From: Myxococcales bacterium
Lineage (GTDB): Bacteria > Myxococcota_A > Polyangia > Polyangiales > Polyangiaceae
Assembly (NCBI GenBank): GCA_021847645.1
Contig: JAJZQG010000002.1
Location: forward strand, 27,063 to 91,062
Direction: 5' to 3'
DNA: 64,000 bases
How positions within the stretch are numbered: position 1 is the stretch's first letter; each line of letters opens with the position of its first letter. The notes under the pieces were generated by a model that was not told the DNA's origin, made no database searches, and worked only from the letters and a program-made list of their open reading frames with translations. The position numbers and the translations under genes were made by a program. Below, piece after piece: positions 19,868-28,443 of the stretch.

Positions 19868-19891
19868 CCTCGCTTGCGGGGAGGAGCTGAG

Positions 19892-21472
19892 ATGGCACCG
19901 GGCAAGGCCTTCCGCGCGAAGATGGCGTACTTCCTGCGCCCGCCGATCGAGGTCTGCGCGAAGTTCGACGTCCCCAAAGGCAGCACGCGCACGTGGGGCA
20001 ATGGCGTCCAGCTCGGCCCGGCGGAGTTCGTGGCGGACGGTGAGGACAAGCTTGGGCTCGTGCTGTTCATCCATCGTGCGGACGCCCCGGAAGACGAGCC
20101 GATGCGGGAGGTGCAGGTCGAGCAGTATCAGATCCAATTCACCGGCCGCGACGGCGAGCGGTTCGAGCTTCGCGAGGATCCCGATTTCGAGGAGCCGGGA
20201 CAGAAGCGCTACGAGCTTTGCTCCAAGGAGGGTCGTCCCCTGCTGGCGTCGGCGGATGTGCCCGAGCGCATGAAGCTCGCGCTCAAGGCCCGGGTGAGGC
20301 TGCAATCCACTTCGTCTCAGGGCACGGTGGTGATTGACCTGCAGGGCGAGGCGGAGGTGCTGCCGCGGTGCTTCTTCCTGAAGTTGATCGTGGTCCCCGG
20401 ATGGAAGCCGGGCACGTCGGAGGCCGGTGCGATGGTCGTTCTCGCACCCGGGGGCAAGCCTTGCCAGGGCAGCAACTTGCGGCTCGAGGTGATCGCGAAG
20501 GGTGCGGCGCAGCTCGCGGTGGAAGGCACCCCGGATCAAGCGACCGACGCGGACGGGTGTGCGCGATGGGTACTTCGCTACGGCAACCTCACGTGGGACA
20601 CGATCGCCGGCGCGCAGGTGTCCTTCAAGGTGCGCTGCGGCATCGTGGGGCCTGGCGGCGCTGCGAGCGAAGCCACGTACGTGGAGCTCGACGTCCAGGA
20701 GAACGGGGCCAAGCTCTTTGCCGCGTTGGACGGCGCCGCTTCGTCGCTCGAGCTCACGAACCCTGAGTGGCAGTACAGCTCGTCGGCGAGGACGATTCCA
20801 GGGCTGCTGTGGCCGGATTACCTGTGCGGCCCGCTCAATAACATCCTCGACATCACGACCGGGAGCACCTTCGGAAACCTCGCCCACTACACCTGCGGCA
20901 TGCTGCGGGACCGTATTTGGGATTGGATGCTGGCGCGGCGTTTCTCCCAGGACTTGGAGGTGCGCAGGTCGATGAACGGCTTCGACTTCTGCAAGTGGGA
21001 GATGGCGCCGATTCACGTGTACTTCGGGCTCCATCCGGCGGGGCTGCCCGACGATCCCCGCTTCGTGGACCCGTGGTGGGACCAGACGTACGCCCCTGGC
21101 ACGGTGCTCACGCAAGGCGACGAGCGGATGAAGATGGCCGGCACGCTCGCGGCTTCCGCGCTGCTGATCCTGGTCACGCGCGGCATCCTCCTTCGAAAGG
21201 GGTTCGCGGTGTTCACGAGCAAGCTGAGCATCGCGCTGCTCGGCGGGGGAGCCGGAGGCGCCACGGGGTGGAGCTGGTACAAGGGAATCCTGCACGAGGG
21301 CGCCAGCCCGGTGACCACCCAAGACCAGTACATGGCCGCAAACGGTGATTACCCCAAGGAGTACTTCGACAGCCGCATGAAGGTACGCGTCAATCCCGAC
21401 TGGAAGCCGCTGCTGCTCCAGGAGGCCCAGAAGAAAGCTCGTCTCGTCGTGGAGCCCGTGGAGCCCTGGTGA
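19892..21472 (+). CDS. hypothetical beta-rich protein with two C-terminal membrane helices
   Basis: 526 residues; ATG 19892 preceded by GGGGAGGAG. Not recognised. Residues 1-280 look like beta-sandwich domains (for example LRLEVIAKGAAQLAVEG, ATDADGCARWVLRYG, an Ig-like ATD-G-A-W pattern). Residues about 300-400 contain a Trp/Cys-rich helical part (NLAHYTCGMLRDRIWDWM, FDFCKWEMAPIHVYFG). Two hydrophobic segments follow at about 412-433 and 440-465. No signal peptide. It follows the large membrane protein by 24 bp and precedes the FHA gene by 22 bp, so the three are co-transcribed. Both large proteins have beta-rich domains and membrane helices, which suggests they assemble together. Confidence 0.78.
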   Translation: MAPGKAFRAKMAYFLRPPIEVCAKFDVPKGSTRTWGNGVQLGPAEFVADGEDKLGLVLFIHRADAPEDEPMREVQVEQYQIQFTGRDGERFELREDPDFEEPGQKRYELCSKEGRPLLASADVPERMKLALKARVRLQSTSSQGTVVIDLQGEAEVLPRCFFLKLIVVPGWKPGTSEAGAMVVLAPGGKPCQGSNLRLEVIAKGAAQLAVEGTPDQATDADGCARWVLRYGNLTWDTIAGAQVSFKVRCGIVGPGGAASEATYVELDVQENGAKLFAALDGAASSLELTNPEWQYSSSARTIPGLLWPDYLCGPLNNILDITTGSTFGNLAHYTCGMLRDRIWDWMLARRFSQDLEVRRSMNGFDFCKWEMAPIHVYFGLHPAGLPDDPRFVDPWWDQTYAPGTVLTQGDERMKMAGTLAASALLILVTRGILLRKGFAVFTSKLSIALLGGGAGGATGWSWYKGILHEGASPVTTQDQYMAANGDYPKEYFDSRMKVRVNPDWKPLLLQEAQKKARLVVEPVEPW

Positions 21473-21494
21473 ACGTCAAAGGAGATCGTTTCGC

Positions 21495-22640
21495 ATGACG
21501 CCGTCGATGCCGGGACCCGGCTCGCTCCAAGGCATGCCTGTGGCGGTGGGAGCGTCCCACGCGGCCGCATTGGAGCAGCTCTGCCAGGCGCTGCAGTCGG
21601 CCGATCGTGGGTCCGCGCCCGCCGCCGCGGCGCTCGTCGCCGGGCTTCAGTCGCTATCTTCGATTCGCGCGCAGGCGGGCATGGGGGGGACCACCGCGTG
21701 GACCGGAACCGTGGCGACCACGGATCGCAGCGGCTCGTCGCTGGCGCTCCGGCACGGTCCTTCCGGGTTGGAGCTGGTGGCGCACATCGACGTTTCGGGG
21801 CGGGTGTACATGGGGACGTTGGCCTGGATGACGCCGGACGACGTGGTCAACCCGATCGGTTTTTCGGTAGGCGCAGGGCTGTCGGGTGCGATCGTGCACA
21901 TCACCGGCGCGGCGGGGCAGATCGACGTCGCGCTGGGAGCAGGCGCAACGCTGCCCGGTTGGACGGATTCGCCGGCATTCGGACCAACGTCTGCACAGGC
22001 AGGGGGCGCTGCCGGGGCGATGGCGTGGGGAGCGGCGATGGCGGCAGCGGGCGCGGTGGCGGCGGCCGCTGGCGCGATGGTGGCGGCGATGGGACGGGAG
22101 CGCTCGGCCCACGCGGCGCCCCCCGTGGTATCGGCCGGAGGGCGAGCCGCTGTCGGCCGTCCGGAGCCAGCACCCACCGCGGTGACCCCCGGAACGCTGG
22201 TGATGAACGTCGCGAGAAGGGCGAGCGGCGCGACAAACCGCGGCGCACGGCTGGTCTGGCTGACGGGCCCATCCCCTGGACGGCAGCTCGCCGTGGTTGA
22301 TCAGCTTCAGTTCGGCAGGGGCAAGGAGCAGGATATCGATCTGGACGGCGTCGAGCCGAAAGCATCGCGAAACCATGCGCTGGTCAGCTGGAGCGACGGA
22401 CAGCTGGTGGTCAGCGATCTGGGGAGCCGGAACGGCACGCGCGTCAACGGGCAGCGGGTGGCGTCGGCGACCGCATTGAAGTCCGGCGACATCCTGGCGA
22501 TTGGCGCGATCCAGTGGAGGATCGAGCTGGATCCCACGGGACCGGGGGCGGCAGGCCGATCGCCGCGTTGCTGCGCCCGGTGCGGGACAGTGCTGCAACC
22601 CCTCGCGCGAGCCTGCGCTGCGTGCGGCGCGCCCGTGTGA
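21495..22640 (+). CDS. FHA-domain protein with C-terminal zinc ribbon
   Basis: 381 residues, ATG 21495 with AAAGGAGA upstream. An unknown N-terminal domain (about 1-165) is followed by an Ala/Met-rich hydrophobic stretch (about 168-200) that may sit in or against the membrane. An FHA domain occupies about 255-340 (LQFGRGKEQDID, ASRNHALVSW, LGSRNGTRVNGQRV), which binds phosphothreonine peptides. The tail has two CxxC pairs (CARC, CAAC) in the form of a zinc ribbon. As the last gene of the 17405-22640 operon it could connect this membrane assembly to Ser/Thr kinase signalling. Confidence 0.87.
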   Translation: MTPSMPGPGSLQGMPVAVGASHAAALEQLCQALQSADRGSAPAAAALVAGLQSLSSIRAQAGMGGTTAWTGTVATTDRSGSSLALRHGPSGLELVAHIDVSGRVYMGTLAWMTPDDVVNPIGFSVGAGLSGAIVHITGAAGQIDVALGAGATLPGWTDSPAFGPTSAQAGGAAGAMAWGAAMAAAGAVAAAAGAMVAAMGRERSAHAAPPVVSAGGRAAVGRPEPAPTAVTPGTLVMNVARRASGATNRGARLVWLTGPSPGRQLAVVDQLQFGRGKEQDIDLDGVEPKASRNHALVSWSDGQLVVSDLGSRNGTRVNGQRVASATALKSGDILAIGAIQWRIELDPTGPGAAGRSPRCCARCGTVLQPLARACAACGAPV

Positions 22641-22981
22641 GCTGCAGCCAACGAGGTGTACCTCCGCCCCAATCATAGAGCTCCACACGAAACAACTTCT
22701 CAGCCGGCACCAGAAGTCCAGCTACACGAGCCAGCGCTACGCAGGATACCCAGGCGCACCTGGCGTGGCCGTCCGGCTCGCGCCTGGCATCGTCCAGGAG
22801 CGCTCATTCCATCGGGCCGCGTCTCATGCGTCGGGTGCTGAACCACTCACGGACGTCGTCCGACCGTTGAGCGCCCCCATCTGGCCATTCACCTCGAAGC
22901 CGCGCCCGAGAAAAGCCTGCGAGCTCTACGCTGCACACGAACGCCGCTCGAGGCGGCCCTGCACAGCGAAGGAGTGAACCC
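22641..22981. other. 341-bp intergenic region, no gene seen
   Basis: No supported ORF on either strand. The only clear signal is the Shine-Dalgarno GAAGGAGTG at its right end for the gene starting at 22982. Less GC-rich than the flanking genes in its first third. Confidence 0.5.
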
Positions 22982-24154
22982 ATGCAGATGAACGGCAAGA
23001 TGCTGAAGGTGCTGGCAGTTGGGGTTGCCGCCCTGGCGGTCAAGGTGGGGTGGTTCGAGCAGTTCCGAAGCCGCCCCGATGAGGTACTGGAAGCTCGGAA
23101 TCGCCCCGACGTGCTCGCGCGGCGCGCCTACCTTCTCGATCGGCTGAGAGGCGATTTCCAGAGCCAAGCCGTGACGCCCGGCTCGAACATGATTCGAGGA
23201 GAATGGGCGCTTGGAACGCTGTCGATGACAGCCGCTGCCTTGTGCAACATCGGGTTTGCCCTGCCGGATACGCGCGCGGATTCGCTCGAGCACCTGCCGG
23301 GGCTCATCACCCGCGCGATGACTCCGCCAATCCGCGAGTTCGACCGCATCAGCTGGGGCGAGGACCCGCTCGCGTCGCTCGAGGGACCTCACGGCCACGT
23401 GGGCTACTTGGGACATCTGAACTTGATGATTGGCGCCTACCGAATTCTCGGCGGCGATGGACGCTTCAATGCGCTTCACAGCAGAATCACCGGGGCTCTC
23501 GCCCGGCGCATGGACGCCTCGCTCTCCGCGCACATCGCGACCTATCCCGGCCAAGTCTTTACTGCCGACAATGCGGTCGGAGCGGCAAGCATTGCCGTGT
23601 ACGATCGCGTGACCGGTGAGGACCACCGCCGGACGCTGCGCCGATGGATCGACTACACACGAGCGCACCTGCTCGACCCGAGCACCGGGCTCGTCGTGTT
23701 CAACGTCGACGGGTCGGGCGGTCCTGCCGGGGGCGCCAGGGGGTGTGCGGCCGGCTGGAGCTCGTTCTACCTGCCCATGGTCGACGAGGAGTTCGCGCGC
23801 GAGCAATTCGGCGCCATCAAGCGGCACATGGTGCAGCGCACGTTTTTCGGAACGGTCGGGATACGCGAGTACCCGCCGGGCGAGCAGGGGCCCGGCGACG
23901 TGGATTCGGGGCCGGTGTTGTTCGGGCTGAGCCCATCGGGTACCGGGTTTGCCATCGCGGGGGCCAAGATGTGGGGCGATGCGGAGCTGTTGGGCCAGCT
24001 GCTCAATACAGCGGAGCTAGCCGGGTTCAGTGTGCAGGTGCGCGGCGAGAGACGCTACCTCACGGCACCTCTTGTCGGCGACGCCATCCTGCTGGCGATG
24101 GTGACCGCGTGCAGCTGGGATACGAGGTATGTGCGTGGGGCAGAGCAACCGTAG
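22982..24154 (+). CDS. linalool dehydratase/isomerase-like (alpha/alpha)-barrel protein
   Basis: 390 residues with a GAAGGAGTG ribosome site. The N-terminus (MLKVLAVGVAALAVKV) may be an uncleaved anchor or signal. The body resembles, as I remember it, the Castellaniella linalool dehydratase/isomerase fold: GHLNLMIGAYRI matches its GHLNLM helix with the catalytic-type His; VYDRVTGEDHRRTLRRWID matches the helix with a following LLDPSTGL; a Gly-rich GTGFAIAGAKMWGDAELLGQLL segment fits the C-terminal part. The two active-site cysteines expected after the His (in the VCEPDNYFVQC-type segment) are replaced here by TYPGQVFTADNAVG. The fold is likely, the terpene reaction is not. Confidence 0.6.
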   Translation: MQMNGKMLKVLAVGVAALAVKVGWFEQFRSRPDEVLEARNRPDVLARRAYLLDRLRGDFQSQAVTPGSNMIRGEWALGTLSMTAAALCNIGFALPDTRADSLEHLPGLITRAMTPPIREFDRISWGEDPLASLEGPHGHVGYLGHLNLMIGAYRILGGDGRFNALHSRITGALARRMDASLSAHIATYPGQVFTADNAVGAASIAVYDRVTGEDHRRTLRRWIDYTRAHLLDPSTGLVVFNVDGSGGPAGGARGCAAGWSSFYLPMVDEEFAREQFGAIKRHMVQRTFFGTVGIREYPPGEQGPGDVDSGPVLFGLSPSGTGFAIAGAKMWGDAELLGQLLNTAELAGFSVQVRGERRYLTAPLVGDAILLAMVTACSWDTRYVRGAEQP

Positions 24155-24160
24155 TGCCTT

Positions 24161-24194
24161 GTGGTGGAGTTCCGGCTTCACCCGGGTGGAGTCG
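24161..24194. repeat. dispersed copy of the CACCCGGGTG palindromic repeat
   Basis: CTTCACCCGGGTGGAGTC at 24176-24193 is identical over 18 bp to the unit of the array at 12677-12783 and is preceded by a diverged partial unit (GGTGGAGT, 24163-24170). It lies in the 47-bp gap between two convergent genes, just before the stop codon of the minus-strand one. Like the array, its last copy ends in GGAGTCG. Confidence 0.9.
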
Positions 24195-24201
24195 GAAGCG
24201 C

Positions 24202-25230
24202 TCAGAACCGGCCCACGACCGACGCGCCGAGCTGTGCCTGCGGCGCGGCCGGTGCGAACCCCACGGACGGCCGCGGCGTGGACTCCGACGGCTTGTTGGT
24301 GAAGTACAAGACCGCACCGGCGCCGACGCCCGCGACGCCCAGAGCAAGGGTGACGTTGGCGATCGTGGTATACGTCTTTCCGCGATTAAACGTGGACTGG
24401 CTGTCGGCGGGGCAATCGTCGCGCGCCGCGCCGCAGACCTTGTCGAGGTCGCTCATCGTGCCGGCACGCAACAGGTAGAACACGCCCGACGCGGCGAGGC
24501 TGGCGACCCCAACGCCGCCAACGACGAACGGCAACACGTTGGTCCTGGCAGCGGGCTCGACCGCGTTGTCCGAGGAGGCTGAGCCGGTCGGCGTGGCGCT
24601 CGAGGCGGTGGAGGGCTCGGCTTCGAGGGCGATGGGGATGGTCTTCGTTGCCTTCTCCGCGATATCGAACGATCGGCTGAACGGCCGATATCCCTTGGCA
24701 CTGGCCTCGACCAGGTGAGAGCCCGGATCGACGGGCATGGGCTTGTCGAGCATGGCGGCGCCGAGCTGTACGCCATCGATGGAGATGGTGGCGAGGCGTG
24801 CGGATGCAGTCTTGTGCACGACGACCTTGGGCACGCGTGCGCGCAGGGCGTCGATCCGCGCCGGGACCACCGAAGCCACGTCGGCGGCGTTGGCGGCGCG
24901 AGCATCGACCAGGGCGAGCTCGTAGTCCCCGAGGGCGGCGACGAGCTGGCCGAGGTTCTCCTCGCACAGGGCGATGTTGTAGCGCACCTGCGGGGTCGTC
25001 TTGACGTTGGAGACCTCGCGCAACAGCTTGAGGGCGCCGGCCCAGTTGCCCGCGGTTTCGGCCGCAATGGCTTGGCGGAACGCGTTGCGCGCCTTGTCGA
25101 GCTCGGCCTTGTCCTGGGCGCGAGCGGGAGCTGGGGCGATAACCGCGCACAGGCCCGTCGCACCGAGCAGGCAAGCAACCGCGACACGACGCGCGGCTCG
25201 CACACCGACACCTCCAACATTACGGGGCAT
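24202..25230 (-). CDS. PEGA-domain envelope protein with TPR-like N-terminus
   Basis: 342 residues. A signal peptide ends near residue 38 (APARAQ). Residues about 40-125 form TPR-like helices (ARNAFRQAIAAETAGNWAGALKLL, VRYNIALCEENLGQ). Residues about 135-200 are a PEGA-type beta domain (ATISIDGVQLG, VDPGSHLVEASAKGYRP). Two membrane helices follow at about 233-253 and 288-310. This architecture is abundant in Polyangia, usually of unknown role, possibly binding the cell surface or glycans. It lies 96 bp downstream of the saccharopine dehydrogenase-like gene on the same strand. Confidence 0.85.
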   Translation of the reverse strand: MPRNVGGVGVRAARRVAVACLLGATGLCAVIAPAPARAQDKAELDKARNAFRQAIAAETAGNWAGALKLLREVSNVKTTPQVRYNIALCEENLGQLVAALGDYELALVDARAANAADVASVVPARIDALRARVPKVVVHKTASARLATISIDGVQLGAAMLDKPMPVDPGSHLVEASAKGYRPFSRSFDIAEKATKTIPIALEAEPSTASSATPTGSASSDNAVEPAARTNVLPFVVGGVGVASLAASGVFYLLRAGTMSDLDKVCGAARDDCPADSQSTFNRGKTYTTIANVTLALGVAGVGAGAVLYFTNKPSESTPRPSVGFAPAAPQAQLGASVVGRF

Positions 25231-25326
25231 GGGGGCTCAGTATACGAGGCGACCGCGCCGCTCGTCACGCCTCGCGACGAGGGATGGGGCGGGTGCCTAT
25301 TTGTCGGTTGCGAGGAAGCTCGTATC

Positions 25327-26523
25327 TCAGCGAACGGTGGGCAGGCGACGCGGGGCGATGGACCGAGGCCGGAGGTCGATCAGGTCGGTGCGATGGTGGA
25401 ATTCGACACCGCGCAAGCGCAGCTCGCCGAGCAGGTGGTCGAGCGTGCGCTTGTCGCGCGCAAACACCTCGGGGAAATGGATGCCGTGCTCCAGGCGCAC
25501 CGTGCCGTCCAGCAGCATGCGCGCCGCGATGGCGCATGGGTAGCCCGTCGTGCGCGCCATCGAGGTCGTGCCGCTGTGCGGGTCGTACCGATCGAGAAGC
25601 TCGTAGGCCTCGCGCGCCGGCTGCTCGTTGCGCACGCCGAACGCCTCGACGCGCATCACGGTCAGATCCCCCTCGCCTTCGGGCAACCGCCAGGCCCCTT
25701 CGAACAGAGCGAGGGTCAGATCGATCGGGCGCACGTCCGCGCCGCCGACCCGGATCGCCTGCTTGGACAGGAACCCGGAATCGCGAAGCACGCGCATCCG
25801 GTCCGCATGCCCCGGATAGCGCAGAGTCTTCTCCTTCATGAACGGCACGTCCAGGGACCACATCAGCGACCGCAAACCGTCGGTGTTGAAGGCTTCGAGC
25901 GTGCCGACTCCGTCGAACTCGAGCCATTCGACATCGCTCAGGGCTGGACGAGTGACGACGTGCCCGGCTTCCACGAAGCGCGCTTCCCGCGTGTACTCCT
26001 CGAGCACGTCAGCGGGCGAGAAGACGGCGGCATACTCGTAGGGCTGACGGCGGATCTGGGGCAGGCCACCGACCAGGATGCGGATCTCCTCGACCTTGTC
26101 GAGGTCCGAGACGGCGCGGGCGGCGAGCACGTTGGACATGCCCGGGGCCACGCCGAAGTCCACCAGGCCAGCGACACCGGCGGCCACCGCCCGAGCCTGC
26201 AGCTCCCGCGGATCCTCAGGCATGAACGAGATGTCGACGAACGACTTGCGGGCCTTGATGACCTCGCTCAGCACCTGGAAGCCCAACCATCCGGGCACAG
26301 CGCCGACGACCAGATCGCAGTCGCGCACGACGTTGCGCAGCTGCTCGCCGTCCTTCAAGTCCGCCTTGATCGTTCCAATCCGGCCGCCGTCCTGGGCCGC
26401 GATGCGGGAAAGCACGCCGGGGTTCACATCCACGACGGTAACGCGCAGATCGTCATCGGACGCGAGGTCGCGGGCGATGGTGGCGCCGACCAGACCGCCA
26501 CCGAGCACCATGATGGTGTTCAT
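25327..26523 (-). CDS. saccharopine dehydrogenase family protein
   Basis: 398 residues, AAGGAGG ribosome site. The N-terminal Rossmann motif (MVLGGGLVGATIARDLA) and acidic residue after beta-2 (VTVVDVNPG) indicate a dinucleotide-binding domain; the central PGMSNVLAARAV and C-terminal segments (SGTTSMARTTGYPCAIAARMLL) are typical of saccharopine reductase/dehydrogenases of the LYS9 type. The family interconverts saccharopine with alpha-aminoadipate semialdehyde and glutamate. An ALDH7-type aldehyde dehydrogenase at 31425, which would oxidise that semialdehyde, supports a lysine degradation role. It begins 55 bp after the archaemetzincin gene and may be the distal gene of that operon. Confidence 0.87.
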   Translation of the reverse strand: MNTIMVLGGGLVGATIARDLASDDDLRVTVVDVNPGVLSRIAAQDGGRIGTIKADLKDGEQLRNVVRDCDLVVGAVPGWLGFQVLSEVIKARKSFVDISFMPEDPRELQARAVAAGVAGLVDFGVAPGMSNVLAARAVSDLDKVEEIRILVGGLPQIRRQPYEYAAVFSPADVLEEYTREARFVEAGHVVTRPALSDVEWLEFDGVGTLEAFNTDGLRSLMWSLDVPFMKEKTLRYPGHADRMRVLRDSGFLSKQAIRVGGADVRPIDLTLALFEGAWRLPEGEGDLTVMRVEAFGVRNEQPAREAYELLDRYDPHSGTTSMARTTGYPCAIAARMLLDGTVRLEHGIHFPEVFARDKRTLDHLLGELRLRGVEFHHRTDLIDLRPRSIAPRRLPTVR

Positions 26524-26578
26524 TGCGAGAGCCTCCTTGAGGTGAGGAGCACGTCGTGCTTCGAAGTGCTGCGGGGCG

Positions 26579-27118
26579 TCAAGGACGATCGTGAGGCGGA
26601 GGTGCAGCGGCGATGAGCTGCTGCAAGGAAGCCAGGCAGGGTTTGCAATAGGAGGCGGGTTTCAGATCGATCTCGTCGGGGTAGAGGGATGCGTGCATGA
26701 CGCAATCGGGCACGGGGCAGTGCACCAGGCCAGCGGCGTGTCCGAGCTCGTGGGCGACTTCCTTGACGACCCGTTCGATCATGAGCGGGGACATGGCCGA
26801 GAGGCCCTCGCCGAGGCGGGCCCAGGAGACCGCACCGCGATGGCTGCTCACGGGAGCTACGCCGCAAACCCAGGCCAGCGGCTGCAGGAACAGGTCCACG
26901 CCAACCAGGGCGATCCAGCACCGGGCCGGGTCATCGGCGGGCAGCATCTCCACGAGGCGCGTGGCTTCGAGCTGCAGACGGGACTGATCGAGCAGAGGCT
27001 TGAAGTCGACGACGCGCCGCGCGGGTTCGTCGGCATGCCAGGGAAAGGGCAGAGCCGAAGCCACACGACGGGCCAGGTCGGGCGGGGCGTCCTGAAAGAC
27101 CACCAAGACGACGTTCAC
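26579..27118 (-). CDS. amzA: archaemetzincin-type zinc metalloprotease
   Basis: 179 residues from GTG 27116-27118, which overlaps the TGA of the response regulator (GTGA). The family signature is complete: HELGHAAGLVHC (123-134) followed by C139, M141 and a CKPC pair (158, 161), that is HExxHxxGxxHC-x4-CxM-x16-CxxC. The first motif holds the catalytic zinc, the cysteines a structural zinc. No signal peptide, so cytosolic. Archaemetzincins are small metzincin aminopeptidase-like enzymes with poorly known substrates, patchy in bacteria. Translational coupling to a two-component system is unusual and suggests regulated proteolysis as an output. Confidence 0.92.
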   Translation of the reverse strand: MNVVLVVFQDAPPDLARRVASALPFPWHADEPARRVVDFKPLLDQSRLQLEATRLVEMLPADDPARCWIALVGVDLFLQPLAWVCGVAPVSSHRGAVSWARLGEGLSAMSPLMIERVVKEVAHELGHAAGLVHCPVPDCVMHASLYPDEIDLKPASYCKPCLASLQQLIAAAPPPHDRP

Positions 27119-28443
27119 GGCCGCCGGATACCGTAGTGCAGGAGCTTCTCTTCGAGCACGACGGGCTCGATCCCGAGCTCCGATGCGGTGCGAACGACGT
27201 CGTGGCCGAACATCTCGAAGACCTGTCGAATGTGGTTTTCCTCCATGCGTGCGAGCGAGAACGCAGGGTCGCGCCGCCGTGGCAGAAAGGGGAGATGGAC
27301 AGGCAGAATCCGCGTTCCGTCGCATGCGTCGACGGCTCGCCGCAGCGCCTCGCGCAGCTCGCTGACGTTGCCGGGCCAGGGCTGGGCGGCGAGCACCGAG
27401 AGAGCTTCGGCGGATAGCGCGACGACGGGGCGCTGCGCCTGTCGCGCGAGATGCTCGAGGAAGTCGGCTGCGATCCGTGGAATGTCCTCGGCCCGCGCCC
27501 TGAGGGGCGGAACCCCGATGCGGCAGCTGCGCAGGCGCGAGAACAGCTCCGCCGAGAAGCGTCCCTCGTCGACCAGCGTCTCCAAGTCCCGGCTGGAGGT
27601 CGCGAGCAGCCGGAAGTCCGCGTCGACCCCCGCGTGGGCGCCAGACCGAATCGCCTTCCTCGTCGCCAAGGCGCGTTCGAGCGCGTGCTGAACCGGCAGC
27701 GAAGCGCAGTCCAGGGCGCGCACCAGCAGCGTGCCTTCGTGCGCCAGCTCCAGCTTGCCCCTGCGCGGCGGCTCGGCCGCGGGCAGGCTGCCGCGCTCCT
27801 GTCCCACGAGCTCGGCCAGCAGCGCGTCGGTCGATCCCTCGCAGTCGATACGCACCAGCGGGCCGAGGATTCGGCGGCTGTGCGCGTGAAGGTGCCTTGC
27901 CAGCAACTCCTTGCCGCTGCCCGGCTCGCCTTCGATGAGCACATGGGCGCCCGTCGGCGCCACCTGCTCGGCCTGCTCGACGGCATCGGCCATGAGTCCG
28001 CCGGCCGCTGCCACCAGGGGCGGCAGGGCCGCCTCGAGGCGATCGCGAAGCTCGCGGTTCTCGCTGACCATCGCGTGCTGTGCGGCAGCCTTGCGCACCA
28101 GGCGCGAGACGTGCTCGGGGTCGAAAGGCTTGACGATGTAATCATAGGCGCCGTCCTTGAGGGCCTGCACCGCGGTATCGACGGCAGCATACGCGGTCAT
28201 CAGCACGATCGTGGCCTCGGGGGATATCCGCTTGGCCCGGCGCAGCACCTCGAGCCCGTCCATGCCGGGCATCTTGATGTCGACCATCAGGATATCCGGC
28301 GTAGCGTGAGAGATCATCTCCAACGCCTCGGCACCGCTCGACGCGGTGACGACCTCGTAGCCCTCCTCGCGGAGCCAGATCGCCAACGAAGTGCGCACGT
28401 GCAACTCGTCGTCGACCACCAGGATGCGGACGGCCTCGCCCAT
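27115..28443 (-). CDS. NtrC-type response regulator with degenerate AAA+ domain
   Basis: 442 residues, ATG 28441-28443 sharing one base with the kinase stop. An intact receiver domain comes first (VVDDE acidic pair, phospho-acceptor Asp in DILMVDIKMPGMDG near residue 53, Thr in VLMTAY, Lys in YIVKPFD). The central AAA+ domain keeps Walker A (GEPGSGKE) and the R-finger/sensor II WPGNVSELREAL region. However, the sigma-54 contact loop GAFTGA is absent (the stretch reads RGSLPAAEPPRRG) and Walker B lacks its acidic pair (GTLLVRALD where GTLFLDEIG is usual). It ends in a Fis-like helix-turn-helix. It is therefore unlikely to hydrolyse ATP or open sigma-54 complexes, and may work as a phosphorylation-controlled repressor or DNA binder. 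Confidence 0.92.
   Translation of the reverse strand: MGEAVRILVVDDELHVRTSLAIWLREEGYEVVTASSGAEALEMISHATPDILMVDIKMPGMDGLEVLRRAKRISPEATIVLMTAYAAVDTAVQALKDGAYDYIVKPFDPEHVSRLVRKAAAQHAMVSENRELRDRLEAALPPLVAAAGGLMADAVEQAEQVAPTGAHVLIEGEPGSGKELLARHLHAHSRRILGPLVRIDCEGSTDALLAELVGQERGSLPAAEPPRRGKLELAHEGTLLVRALDCASLPVQHALERALATRKAIRSGAHAGVDADFRLLATSSRDLETLVDEGRFSAELFSRLRSCRIGVPPLRARAEDIPRIAADFLEHLARQAQRPVVALSAEALSVLAAQPWPGNVSELREALRRAVDACDGTRILPVHLPFLPRRRDPAFSLARMEENHIRQVFEMFGHDVVRTASELGIEPVVLEEKLLHYGIRRP

Noticed and set aside
16982..21322. 1446-codon open frame on the minus strand
   Set aside because: It is antisense to three well-supported plus-strand genes. Its His/Arg/Gln-rich and repetitive composition is what high third-position GC produces in the opposite frame.
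24715..26616. 633-codon plus-strand frame
   Set aside because: Antisense to the PEGA and saccharopine dehydrogenase-like genes, both with family motifs and good ribosome sites.
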